Shown here: in pieces, positions 35,270 to 44,130 of the stretch
How the letters are laid out: the number at the start of each line of letters is the position of its first letter
Position numbering within the stretch: the stretch's first letter is position 1
NCBI GenBank assembly: GCA_027371825.1
Contig: DAHXLE010000019.1
Span: forward strand, 1 to 50,448
Length of the DNA: 50,448 nt
Direction of reading: 5' to 3'
From: Candidatus Saccharimonadota bacterium
Lineage (GTDB): Bacteria > Patescibacteriota > Saccharimonadia > Saccharimonadales > UBA4665
The notes under the pieces: model-generated
Seen by the model: only the letters and a program-made list of their open reading frames with translations
What the model was told of the DNA's origin: nothing
Databases searched by the model: none
Program-made: the position numbers and the translations under genes

Positions 35270-36325
35270 TTATTCTTCTAGAGACGGTTTATTTAATTCT
35301 ATAGGTTCAACCACTGAAGACGTATCGGTTATTTTTACGACATCTTTGTCTATTTTACTAAGTTCCCTATAGGTAGTATTAAAATGACCGACGGCACTAC
35401 CCAGCGACGCTCCCAGTTTCTGCATATACCCGTTATGCGCAAGTAAATGTTTACCGAGTTGCTCTATATTTTTTTTGATCTTGTCGGTATCATTTTGTAT
35501 CTGAAGTGATCTGAGCCCTTGAAGAATAATCTGCAACATAGCCGCCAAAGTACTTGGCCCGACAATGGTTACTTTTTTTTCAGCGGCTGCATAGTGCATT
35601 AAACTCTGCCCGCTTACACCTTCAAGCCCGACTCGACCGGCCAGCAAATCGTAATAAATAGTCTCGGATGGAATAAACATTAAAGCTTGGTCGAGAGTAC
35701 CTTTAGCCGGATTGATATACTTTGCTGTCTCGTCTATGCGCCGCTTCAGATCCGATAAAAATTGCTTTTCAAAAGTAGAACGTTGGTCGGATGATGCATT
35801 CAGTAAGCGAGTATAGTTCTCAAGCGAAAACTTACTGTCTATCGGCAGGATTTTACCGTCTAATTTTATTACGGCATCGACGATTAGCCCGGGACCCATT
35901 TTATATTGAAGCTCGAAGGTACCCGGAGGCAGCATATCTTTGATGACCTGTTCCAAGTAATACTCACCTAAAACGCCACGCTGTTTTGGATTAGAGAGTA
36001 CGTTTTGCAGCGTTTTCAGCTCAGCCGCTACATCACCGACACTCTTGTTTGTCCTGTCTAACTCAGTTAGTTTCTCAGTAACTTCCCTAATTATCTTAGC
36101 GCTGGCTTGGAACTGGGCATTAGCCTGTCTATTATTTAGCCCAAGCTGATCATTCAATTGCTTCTGAAGACCTTCTTTAAAACTATCAACAGTCTTATTT
36201 AACTCAGCTATGTCAGCCTTTAGCATAAGAGTTGATTCCGAAGGCGAACGTTTATATTTGGCCAACAACAATCCAAGTATTGCAGCCACAAGAAGTACGC
36301 TAAGCAAAATAACCACTGCCAACAT
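35270..36325 (-). CDS. rmuC: RmuC-family DNA recombination protein
   Basis: A 351-residue protein with an N-terminal membrane helix (about 2-23), a coiled coil (about 30-115) and the RmuC domain: KQRGVLGEYYLEQVIKDMLPP (split about 118-138), VDAVIKLDGKILPIDSKFSLENY and FIPSETIYYDLL. The PD-(D/E)XK-like core residues IDSKF are present. RmuC proteins limit inversions at short inverted repeats. The stop is 4 bp from the convergent gene. Confidence 0.92.
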   Translation of the reverse strand: MLAVVILLSVLLVAAILGLLLAKYKRSPSESTLMLKADIAELNKTVDSFKEGLQKQLNDQLGLNNRQANAQFQASAKIIREVTEKLTELDRTNKSVGDVAAELKTLQNVLSNPKQRGVLGEYYLEQVIKDMLPPGTFELQYKMGPGLIVDAVIKLDGKILPIDSKFSLENYTRLLNASSDQRSTFEKQFLSDLKRRIDETAKYINPAKGTLDQALMFIPSETIYYDLLAGRVGLEGVSGQSLMHYAAAEKKVTIVGPSTLAAMLQIILQGLRSLQIQNDTDKIKKNIEQLGKHLLAHNGYMQKLGASLGSAVGHFNTTYRELSKIDKDVVKITDTSSVVEPIELNKPSLEE

Positions 36326-36342
36326 AATCTTTATGTTACCCC

Positions 36343-37038
36343 TTAACTCTCTATAGTGACAGTCGTACCAATCGGAGCCCAGTTATATATCCACCTGGCG
36401 GTCGCCAGAGGCAGTTCTACGCAACCATGGGAGGCATTATTGGAGTATGGACTAATATTACCGAAAGCGTTAGCTGCTCTCCAGGTAGCATCGTGAAGGC
36501 CGTAAGCTCCATAGCTATTAAACAAAAATGGCATCCAATAATTGACATAATCATCCCAGCTACCGGTAGTATCGGAGCCTTTAAGGTAGATATTTGTTTC
36601 TTTGGCGTATATATGGTAAGTTCCGGGTGGAGTCAAATCTGCAGGATACTGTTCCATGCCAGTCACAACCGGCGAGTTAAACAACACTGCACTCAGGCCA
36701 CATGCCCACAAATGTCTCTGAGATATGCTCACGACTATAAGATTGGTAATGGTATTTCCGGTACACACAGTACTGACGGGTTTTACGACTATCTGGGGTT
36801 GAGATGATGTCGGTTGTTTCTGTAAAGGTTTATTATCCGATATCGTGCGCGTAGAGAATGGTGAAAAAACCGTCAGCCATACTACCAAAGCCAACAAAAT
36901 TATAGCGTAAAACCATTTTCTGTAACGCTTAGGTCTGCCGGCCGGAGACGACACATCCGAATACCGGCCGCGACCATTAGACGATCCCGCTCGATAGCTG
37001 GACGTATGTGAGTTGTTGGTCTTGGATTTATTTTGCAT
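36343..37038 (-). CDS. L,D-transpeptidase (YkuD domain)
   Basis: A 231-residue protein with a disordered basic N-terminus (about 1-38), one membrane helix (about 41-62) and an extracellular YkuD domain. The catalytic motif ASHGCVELPLATARWIYNW (about 201-219) has the essential Cys in SHGC, and GLHDATW supplies the upstream His. It makes L,D-crosslinks in peptidoglycan. It ends 17 bp before the rmuC start. Confidence 0.93.
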   Translation of the reverse strand: MQNKSKTNNSHTSSYRAGSSNGRGRYSDVSSPAGRPKRYRKWFYAIILLALVVWLTVFSPFSTRTISDNKPLQKQPTSSQPQIVVKPVSTVCTGNTITNLIVVSISQRHLWACGLSAVLFNSPVVTGMEQYPADLTPPGTYHIYAKETNIYLKGSDTTGSWDDYVNYWMPFLFNSYGAYGLHDATWRAANAFGNISPYSNNASHGCVELPLATARWIYNWAPIGTTVTIES

Positions 37039-37123
37039 ATATGTACGATCAGGTTACTTAAAAACAATAACCATTATACCACTGCCGTCCTTAAGCTGCG
37101 CTCAATGTTGTCTGTGGTAATGA

Positions 37124-37684
37124 TTAATTCGAGGATCTGTTGGCTTTCAATATTTTAGCAAACCAAATAAGTTCGCTATACAGTGAACCGATAGACTGAT
37201 CATAGTGTTTTTTAAGATCGGGCCTTATTTTGCCACTGTTGTCGAAAATTTCCTGAATTCTTGGAAAGTATACGTCAAAGCTAATAGCAACCATCCCTAA
37301 CTCCCTAACGACCGGAACCATTGATTCGACGGCTCTTGTACCACCCCATCCCCCATTACTAACTCCCGCTAATGCCACCGGCTTATGATTATATGTATCG
37401 AACTCGCTATCCAGCATGCGCTTTAGGGATCCGGAGAAGCTATGGTTATACTCGGGTATGATGATAAAAAACGCATCTGCTCTTCTTGTTATTTCTGTAT
37501 ATCTAGGATCTTTGTATTCTAGATCATTGCCGTCAAGAGGAAAGTTAAATTCTTGCGGATCAACTAGTATTACTTCGGTATTCGGAAGTTTTTTCCCGTA
37601 TTCCGCTATGTATTTAGCAGCAAATATAGACAGTCTTAATTCTCTGGCCGTACCGACAAGCACCGCAACGGTAATTTTGTCCAT
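37124..37684 (-). CDS. NAD(P)H-dependent FMN reductase
   Basis: A 186-residue flavodoxin-like protein from the ATG at 37684 (MDKITVAVLVGTARELRLS). The frame opens 18 codons earlier, but this ATG is the family start and a TATAAT lies 10 bp upstream. FIIIPEYNHSFSGSLKRMLD (about 72-91) and the PVALAGVSNGGWGG segment are typical of FMN reductases. Likely a flavin- or quinone-reducing enzyme; substrate uncertain. Confidence 0.88.
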   Translation of the reverse strand: MDKITVAVLVGTARELRLSIFAAKYIAEYGKKLPNTEVILVDPQEFNFPLDGNDLEYKDPRYTEITRRADAFFIIIPEYNHSFSGSLKRMLDSEFDTYNHKPVALAGVSNGGWGGTRAVESMVPVVRELGMVAISFDVYFPRIQEIFDNSGKIRPDLKKHYDQSIGSLYSELIWFAKILKANRSSN

Positions 37685-37694
37685 ATAGGGTGCG

Positions 37695-37723
37695 ATTATA
37701 TAGCAATGGACAATTACAGTAAA
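37695..37723 (-). promoter_or_regulatory. FMN reductase promoter
   Basis: On the minus strand TTTACT (37718-37723), 17-bp spacer, TATAAT (37695-37700), 10 bp before the ATG at 37684. It lies within the longer frame, supporting the shorter protein. Confidence 0.5.
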
Positions 37724-37925
37724 TTGCCTAATCGACAAAGAGAAGTCGTTTTACGTACTTATCTTCATCTCAACGATTGACCGTTGCAGGTTCTTACCGC
37801 AAATCACCTGACTATAACTACTCTAAGGTATGCCTTGATAACCACTATCACATAAAAAATGGTTCAAATGTCTTTGTTCCCATTCGCAGACGCACACCCC
37901 CGTCTATACAAAACAACTTTATGAA

Positions 37926-38222
37926 CTACTTGTTACGGCTGCGCTTCGCCTCGTGTTTAGGCCAATAGCTGGATGTTATCAACCCGGCAACTAGCGCTCC
38001 TGCGGCAAAGAATATAAAACCTCGTATCGGGTGTGCATGATTATGCGCAAGATGTAAAAATATTGCCCCGACTATTATAATCAACCAGCCCCAAACAACA
38101 TTAGCCTGTGATGATGAGTTACCGAATGGGGTAAGATGAGTCTTACCTCTGACACCGCTAAAAAAATATGGCAGACCGTATACCATGAATAATCCGGCCA
38201 AAAAACTCCAGACAATTACCAT
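37926..38222 (-). CDS. Small polytopic membrane protein
   Basis: A 98-residue protein with three hydrophobic stretches (about 2-22, 42-60 and 67-88) and a basic C-terminal tail. The family is not recognised. AAGGAGGGG lies close before the ATG, the strongest Shine-Dalgarno site in the window. It lies 39 bp after typA. Confidence 0.65.
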   Translation of the reverse strand: MVIVWSFLAGLFMVYGLPYFFSGVRGKTHLTPFGNSSSQANVVWGWLIIIVGAIFLHLAHNHAHPIRGFIFFAAGALVAGLITSSYWPKHEAKRSRNK

Positions 38223-38261
38223 AACCCCTCCTTATCTTATAGTAAATATTGTACAACTAAA

Positions 38262-40100
38262 TTAATTTTTGTGCCTTTTTCTCTTAAGTGGATCTAGCTC
38301 TCTTTTGCGCAACCTTAAGTTCAGTGGCGTGACCTCTAATAGTTCGTCATTTTCAATAAAATCAAGACACTGCTCAAGGCTAAAAACGACCGGTGGTGTC
38401 AGCTGAACTGTACCGTCAGAAGATTTGCTACGCATATTTGTTAAGTGTTTGGCTTTACAAACGTTTATTTCCAGATCTTCGACTCTATTGTTAAGCCCGA
38501 TGATCTGTCCGGCATAGACATTTTGAGCCGGTCCAATAAATAACGTACCTCGAGCCTCGGCGGTCTCCAAAGAATATGGCATTGTTACGCCTGTTTCATA
38601 TGATATTAATACACCGTTTCTAAGCTGCTTCAGGGCCACCGAGACCGGTTGGTAGCCTATCAGCAATGAATTCATAATAATAGTTCCCTTAGTAGCGGTC
38701 ATTAGTAGGCTGCGAAGACCGAGTAAATTTCTGGTCGGCATCTCGTATACCAACTTGATAACTCCTTTAGACTCTGAGGCAAATTGCTCCTTAAGATTAG
38801 CACGCCTTTGTCCAAGCTCCATCTGTATGGTGCCTACATACTCGCCCGGTATTTCAATTATCACCTCTTCTACCGGTTCAACTTCCTTGCCATTCTCTTT
38901 GACAGTAATAACCTCCGGGCGACCGACTTCAAATTCATAGCCCTCACGCCTCATCGATTCGATTAACACGCCAAGGTGTAGCTCGCCTCGACCTGAAACC
39001 GTAAAACCAATTCCATTGTCTCTGACTCTAAGACCGACGTTAATCTCAAGTTCTCGCTGAAGTCTTTCTCCGATTTGTCGACTAGTAGTAAATGTTCCTT
39101 CTTTGCCTTTGAATGGACTGGTATTAGGCCCTAAGTATATTTCAAGTGTTGGTGCTTCAACCTCGATTGTCGGTAAAGCTTCGGGATGATCAACGTCCGT
39201 AATCGTTTCGCCTATACTGGCTTTTTCTATACCGGTGAGCTGCACTATGTCACCGGCAATCCCTATTTTAACCTCGCTGCGGTTTAGCCCCTGCGATGAG
39301 TATATCTGATCTACCTTGGCTCTTTCGAATGTTCCGTCTTTTTTGCAAAGCATCACTAATGTACTGGGTATGATTTGGCCGCGCGATATTCTACCTATAG
39401 CATACTTACCTTTGAAGTTATCCCATGCCAATGCCGTAACAAGCATTTGAAACGGAGCATCCAATACGACCTTTGGAGCCGGTATCTGAGCTATAATAGC
39501 GTCGAAAATCGTGTTCAGATCAGCTGGTGCATGGAGTGGATCGGACGGTAAGGTCTCCCAAGATTTCCCTTCTCTGCCGATAGCGTAATATACGGGATAA
39601 TGAAGCTGGTCCTCGTGTACGGCAAGCTCTAAGAAAAGATTGGCAAGTTCATCCTCAACTTCTGTTACTCTCGACCCGGTTTTGTCAATTTTATTAATAA
39701 CAACTATCGGGCGTAGACCACCTTCGAGAGCTTTTTCTAACACAAACTTAGTCTGAGACATCGGACCTTCGACGGCATCTACTATGAGAAGACAGCCGTC
39801 CGCCATGTTAAGAGTCCGTTCTACTTCACCGCTGAAATCGGCATGCCCGGGGGTATCGATAATGTTAATCCTGTATTCGCCATGCTGAACAGCGGTTACT
39901 TTCGCCGTGATAGTGATACCACGCTCCCTTTCTTGATCCATGCTGTCCATTATTAATGTCTGTGACATCTCGGCCTGGTTATCGCGAAAAGTCTTAGATT
40001 GCTTTAATAGCCCATCTATCAAAGTAGTTTTACCATGATCGACATGAGCAATGACAGCTATGTTGCGTATCTTGGCTGGATCTTGGTGAGTTTCTTGCAT
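38262..40100 (-). CDS. typA: Ribosome-associated GTPase TypA/BipA
   Basis: A 612-residue translational GTPase. G1 is [10 protein letters not shown] (about 18-27), G2 lies in RERGITI, G3 is DTPGHADF and G4 NKID. The domain V and TypA-specific C-terminal regions follow ([15 protein letters not shown] about 520-534), and the tail is basic. TypA binds 70S ribosomes and helps 50S assembly under stress. The length is normal. Confidence 0.96.
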   Translation of the reverse strand: MQETHQDPAKIRNIAVIAHVDHGKTTLIDGLLKQSKTFRDNQAEMSQTLIMDSMDQERERGITITAKVTAVQHGEYRINIIDTPGHADFSGEVERTLNMADGCLLIVDAVEGPMSQTKFVLEKALEGGLRPIVVINKIDKTGSRVTEVEDELANLFLELAVHEDQLHYPVYYAIGREGKSWETLPSDPLHAPADLNTIFDAIIAQIPAPKVVLDAPFQMLVTALAWDNFKGKYAIGRISRGQIIPSTLVMLCKKDGTFERAKVDQIYSSQGLNRSEVKIGIAGDIVQLTGIEKASIGETITDVDHPEALPTIEVEAPTLEIYLGPNTSPFKGKEGTFTTSRQIGERLQRELEINVGLRVRDNGIGFTVSGRGELHLGVLIESMRREGYEFEVGRPEVITVKENGKEVEPVEEVIIEIPGEYVGTIQMELGQRRANLKEQFASESKGVIKLVYEMPTRNLLGLRSLLMTATKGTIIMNSLLIGYQPVSVALKQLRNGVLISYETGVTMPYSLETAEARGTLFIGPAQNVYAGQIIGLNNRVEDLEINVCKAKHLTNMRSKSSDGTVQLTPPVVFSLEQCLDFIENDELLEVTPLNLRLRKRELDPLKRKRHKN

Positions 40101-40255
40101 TTTATTCTTATTAATTTTCCGTCAAAAAGTACACTATCTAATACTAATACTAAAATTCTAGTTCCAATTGCTTTAATTATGCCATAACCATAATATTTAA
40201 GCAAGTTTTTTAAATTGGCTAAACAGCATTTTTTCGTGATTTGTCTGATAGATAA

Positions 40256-40441
40256 TTATTTATTGATTAGCATAAACTTGATCGTTGTTGTCAGCCAACC
40301 TATGACAAAACCATAAAATACATATAATAGTGTCTTAAAGTCTTTAGGTCGCTTTATCTTCCATCTGACTATCAATACCAGGGCCCATGCCACATACAGA
40401 GCAATACTCCATGATACCCACTGTGAATTGACACTACTCAT
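40256..40441 (-). CDS. Small two-helix membrane protein
   Basis: A 61-residue protein with hydrophobic segments at about 9-27 and 38-58 and a basic loop (KIKRPKDFK) between. It overlaps the upstream small membrane gene by 4 bp (ATGA), which supports both as real. No family is recognised. Confidence 0.55.
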   Translation of the reverse strand: MSSVNSQWVSWSIALYVAWALVLIVRWKIKRPKDFKTLLYVFYGFVIGWLTTTIKFMLINK

Positions 40442-40638
40442 GCAAAACTCCTGATATCTTCAACGAATATGAAGCGTTTAGATATCGCCGCTAATATCAC
40501 TATTAAAAGAATGCTACCAAACAGTAAAAGATCCAAAAATCTTAATGTACTCGGGCATAGATAGGCAAGCAATAAAAGTGCAGTCGAAGCAAAAGATACT
40601 GCAACGATCCGTGACCAATAAGCTGATCCTTGAATCAT
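40438..40638 (-). CDS. Small two-helix membrane protein
   Basis: A 66-residue protein with helices at about 9-28 and 33-52. A TATAAT hexamer (40645-40650) ends exactly 6 bp before the ATG, with no Shine-Dalgarno sequence, the leaderless pattern seen elsewhere here. It is coupled to the next small gene. Family unknown. Confidence 0.55.
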   Translation of the reverse strand: MIQGSAYWSRIVAVSFASTALLLLAYLCPSTLRFLDLLLFGSILLIVILAAISKRFIFVEDIRSFA

Positions 40639-40644
40639 TAGCTT

Positions 40645-40650
40645 ATTATA
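40645..40650 (-). promoter_or_regulatory. -10 box of the small membrane gene pair, leaderless
   Basis: TATAAT on the minus strand, 6 bp before the ATG at 40638. The -35 region is weak. Confidence 0.5.
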
Positions 40651-40710
40651 AGACTAGTTGTTAAATTTTTAAGCACTCCGCTTAAAATATTGCATAGACG
40701 ACACGTTTAG

Positions 40711-40747
40711 CTATCAATTGAAGGCTTGATAGTTGCAATAGAGCAAC
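40711..40747. repeat. Two adjacent small hairpins in the rarA upstream gap
   Basis: CTATCAA (40711-40717) pairs with TTGATAG (40726-40732), and GTTGC (40732-40736) with GCAAC (40743-40747). They share a boundary base and lie in a 218-bp divergent gap. They could be operators or a small RNA; nothing decides. Confidence 0.35.
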
Positions 40748-40844
40748 TGTTGCGATGGTGTGATTCTATGAATGATTTTTAATTTAATCTGTGGATGAAC
40801 GATTGTATGGGCCGCCGGGCAGTATCAGTTTCAACTAGATTGTA

Positions 40845-40850
40845 TATAGT
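40845..40850 (+). promoter_or_regulatory. -10 box of rarA, leaderless
   Basis: TATAGT ends 6 bp before the rarA ATG at 40857. No Shine-Dalgarno sequence is present. The -35 region is poor. Confidence 0.45.
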
Positions 40851-40856
40851 ATACGT

Positions 40857-42086
40857 ATGGACATTATACCGTTAGCCGAGAAAATGAGACCCAATACAAT
40901 CACCGAGGTTGTCGGACAAGATCATTTAATTGGTCCCGGAAAGATTATTTCTGAATTAATTAATCGTAAGAGTTTAGTGAACTTGATATTATGGGGGCCG
41001 CCGGGCAGCGGTAAAACAACCTTAGCAAGAATAATTGCCGCTGAAACTTCAGCTAAGTTTATAGAACTCAGCGCCGTAAACAGCGGTAAGTCAGATGTTC
41101 TTAAGGTCGTCGAAGAAGCTAAACAAAATAGACGTTTAGGTCAAAAAACCGTTCTGTTCATAGACGAAATACACAGATTCAATAAAGCTCAGCAAGATGC
41201 ATTTTTACCATACGTCGAAGATGGTACGTTGTATCTTATCGGTGCTACAACCGAAAACCCAAGCTTTGAAATAATTAACCCCTTGTTATCAAGAAGCCGC
41301 GTTCTCGTCTTAAAACAATTGACGTTTGAGCAAATATTAAAAGTGATAGATAAGGCCGCAAAAGCCGAAGATATTTCCGTCAAAAGACTGCCGAAAAAAA
41401 GCCGCAATCTTATCGCCGAACTATCAGGAGGAGACGCCAGGACAGCCCTCGGAACACTCGAGCTTAGTCTGGCGCTGACCGATAAAGTCATCACCGCTGA
41501 CGTAGTAGCAACAGCAGCCCAAAAAAAATTACCAAGCTACGATAAACGTGGCGATAATCATTACAATTTAATAAGTGCCTTCATTAAGTCAATGCGTGGC
41601 AGTAATCCTAACGCTGCGCTATATTATCTGGCGCGTATGTTGCAAGCCGGCGAAGATCCTAAGTTTATCGCTCGACGTATGGTAATTTTTGCCAGCGAAG
41701 ACGTCGGATTAGCTGCAACAGCCGCTCTTAATCTAGCCGTTGCGACATTTAACGCGGTAGATATAATAGGTATGCCTGAGTGCAGGTATAATTTATTTCA
41801 CTGCGCAACAGTCCTTGCAAAGACCGGCAAATCGCGTACGATAGCTAATGCTATGTCGGCAGCTTTGCAAACTGCTAGGACTTACCCTGAGCTACCCGTA
41901 CCGCAACAACTGAGGAATTCTACTCCGTTAACTACGGACAATGCGGAGCCGGTAGAAAAATATTATTGGCGGGCTGGATTTAAAACCACATTTTTGCCGA
42001 AAGAACTAGAGAACATTAATTTTTTTCCAGGCAACGACGGTCAAGACAAAGATTCTACTCGTGACGCAGAGCATCGATCGGGTTGA
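40857..42086 (+). CDS. rarA: Replication-associated AAA+ ATPase RarA/MgsA
   Basis: A 409-residue AAA+ protein. MRPNTITEVVGQDHLIGPG opens the protein, Walker A is WGPPGSGKTTLA (about 45-56), Walker B LFIDEIHRFNKAQQDA (about 101-116) and sensor 1 IGATTENPSFE. The C-terminal MgsA region contains AALYYLARMLQAGEDPKFIARR (split about 255-276) and ASEDVGLA. RarA acts at stalled replication forks. Its last 32 bp overlap the convergent permease gene in antisense. Confidence 0.96.
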   Translation: MDIIPLAEKMRPNTITEVVGQDHLIGPGKIISELINRKSLVNLILWGPPGSGKTTLARIIAAETSAKFIELSAVNSGKSDVLKVVEEAKQNRRLGQKTVLFIDEIHRFNKAQQDAFLPYVEDGTLYLIGATTENPSFEIINPLLSRSRVLVLKQLTFEQILKVIDKAAKAEDISVKRLPKKSRNLIAELSGGDARTALGTLELSLALTDKVITADVVATAAQKKLPSYDKRGDNHYNLISAFIKSMRGSNPNAALYYLARMLQAGEDPKFIARRMVIFASEDVGLAATAALNLAVATFNAVDIIGMPECRYNLFHCATVLAKTGKSRTIANAMSAALQTARTYPELPVPQQLRNSTPLTTDNAEPVEKYYWRAGFKTTFLPKELENINFFPGNDGQDKDSTRDAEHRSG

Positions 42087-43290
42087 TTCTGGCTGCCCGT
42101 CGCGACGGATATAGCGCGACAACCCAGCCTATAAGAAAGACAAAGACCACCGTAATAAGTAGCAGCAACGGGGTGATCAAAAAGGCATGAATAGTATTCT
42201 GTATGCCATGGTCGCCGGCATAATGAGTAAGTATAGTGTCTATGATCGTCCCGAGCAGCCAGGCTACAAACAAGCCACCTAAACCACCGATCGTAGCAAG
42301 TAACAACGATTCAATTATCATCAGGCGACGGACATCTGCCTTTCTGGCCCCCATGGTTATAAGTAGCCCGATCTCACTAGTGCGCTCCAGCAATGATATA
42401 GTTAGTGTATTAAACATACCCAGTGACGCAATAATAAGGCCAATCCCACCAAAACCGATAACCACAAAAGTAAAAATTGTAAAAATATTATTAATCTCAC
42501 TCAAGGTATCCAGAGGTGACGCCGTAGTTAGACCAAGACCGGCAATTTGTGATCTAATGGTAGGTACATTGCTGCGGTTGTCGGCAACTACCTTAATTTG
42601 ACCGTAGTTGTCGTCACCCATGGCTTGTAAGGGCGCGCTGCTAATGTACACGGCTATACCTGAGCCTATGTTGGCAACACCCGATACGATTAGTTTTTCC
42701 TCGAACGGTTTTGTTAAAGTACCGCTGGCCGAAGAAAGAGTTGCCGTTAAATCAAGCTGTTTACCTATAGCACTCTTTGGTGATGACTGACCTATTAAAC
42801 TTAATAAAGAGGTACTGACGATAGCCGAATTGTTGGTAATACGGGAATTACCACCGACAAACTTTAACGCGCTTAGCCCCACGTATGTAGAATTGGTGGC
42901 ATATACCACGACATCCGTTAATGAACCATTCTCTGAAACCTTACCGGGAAGAATATACGCAGGAGCAACTTGCGTGACATGCGCGAAACCTTTAATCTTA
43001 TTAATTCGGGCATTGTCTAGCGGAATAATGGCTGAATTTGGAGTAGTGACATCGATAGCTTTTACAGATTTTGATCCAATTACCTGTTGGTCGACTACGC
43101 TTCTAAGTCCCAACGCTAACGATACCAGAAATACTATCGCACCAATTCCGATAACAATACCTATGATCGTTAATGCTGAGCGCAATCGTTTCGAGAACAA
43201 ATTCTTAAGGGCAATGTATGTCAAAATCCGTGGCCTGATTACCGACCTTAGACGTTTTTTATGGCGCTTAAACACAGCTGGAACACGCAT
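42055..43290 (-). CDS. MacB/FtsX-type ABC permease
   Basis: A 411-residue membrane protein with one N-terminal helix (about 39-62), a large extracytoplasmic MacB-type domain (about 65-275) and three C-terminal helices (about 285-385) ending in INPIDALRHE, the usual FtsX-like terminus. It works with the ATPase 6 bp upstream. Such pairs export peptides or lipoproteins, or transmit force to envelope enzymes. Substrate unknown. Confidence 0.92.
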   Translation of the reverse strand: MRVPAVFKRHKKRLRSVIRPRILTYIALKNLFSKRLRSALTIIGIVIGIGAIVFLVSLALGLRSVVDQQVIGSKSVKAIDVTTPNSAIIPLDNARINKIKGFAHVTQVAPAYILPGKVSENGSLTDVVVYATNSTYVGLSALKFVGGNSRITNNSAIVSTSLLSLIGQSSPKSAIGKQLDLTATLSSASGTLTKPFEEKLIVSGVANIGSGIAVYISSAPLQAMGDDNYGQIKVVADNRSNVPTIRSQIAGLGLTTASPLDTLSEINNIFTIFTFVVIGFGGIGLIIASLGMFNTLTISLLERTSEIGLLITMGARKADVRRLMIIESLLLATIGGLGGLFVAWLLGTIIDTILTHYAGDHGIQNTIHAFLITPLLLLITVVFVFLIGWVVALYPSRRAARINPIDALRHE

Positions 43291-43296
43291 ATTAAT

Positions 43297-44064
43297 TTAT
43301 CTCTTCCCTTCTTGCATACCAGTTAAGCTAGCTATTTGAGCTTTGAGCGAGTCTAATATTTCCGGGGGCATTCTCTCCCCCCTTGAGCCTTCGGTTACAT
43401 ATCCATCATGTATGTATAGTTGTTTGTCGGAAAGCGGTAGATATTCAATATTATGCGTAACTAGAATGATTGTACGATTTAGATCATTTCGTATCGACAT
43501 CAACAGATCGATTATCATGGTACCGTTTTTTGAATCAAGATTCCCCGTTGGTTCATCGGCCAAGATAAGTTCTTTGCCCGAAGCTAGAGCTCTTGCCATT
43601 GAAACTCTTTGCTGCTGGCCTCCCGAGAGAATAGTCGGAAGTCTATTGGCGAATTCTTTCATGCCGACACGATCTAAGCTCTCTAGCGCCATTAGTGATG
43701 CCGATCTCTTATCTTTTCCGGCTAAATACAATGGCATAGCAACATTATCGACAACGCTCAAACTCTTAATCCAATAGTTCTGTTGATGTACAATCCCCAT
43801 AGTCTGAGCCCGAAAATGCGATCGCTCGTCACTGTTTAGTTGATATAAATCCTGCCCATCGATTGTGATGTGTCCTTTGGTCGGCGGCTCAAGACCGGAA
43901 AGAACATTTAGAAGGGTTGTCTTCCCACTACCAGACGGTCCAAAGATGATCGTAAAGCTACCCCGTGGAATCGTAAAGTCTACATCGTGCAATACTTCGA
44001 CGACGCCTCCTTTGCCGGTAAATCGTTTTTCTATGTTATGGGATATAATCAGTGATTCGGTCAT
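43297..44064 (-). CDS. MacB/LolD-type ABC ATPase
   Basis: A 255-residue ATPase. Walker A GPSGSGKTTLLNVLSG (about 42-57), signature LSGGQQQRVSMARALAS (about 145-161), Walker B ELILADEPTGNLDS and switch His in VTHNIEYL. LADEPTGNLD is typical of MacB/LolD-type ATPases. The C-terminal tail of about 30 residues is longer than in the shortest members. Confidence 0.94.
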   Translation of the reverse strand: MTESLIISHNIEKRFTGKGGVVEVLHDVDFTIPRGSFTIIFGPSGSGKTTLLNVLSGLEPPTKGHITIDGQDLYQLNSDERSHFRAQTMGIVHQQNYWIKSLSVVDNVAMPLYLAGKDKRSASLMALESLDRVGMKEFANRLPTILSGGQQQRVSMARALASGKELILADEPTGNLDSKNGTMIIDLLMSIRNDLNRTIILVTHNIEYLPLSDKQLYIHDGYVTEGSRGERMPPEILDSLKAQIASLTGMQEGKR

Positions 44065-44130
44065 CTCATCGCTTCAGGCTTAAACTTCTTATGGTTATTT
44101 TGAGTGAAGTATATATTGTCATAGAATTTT

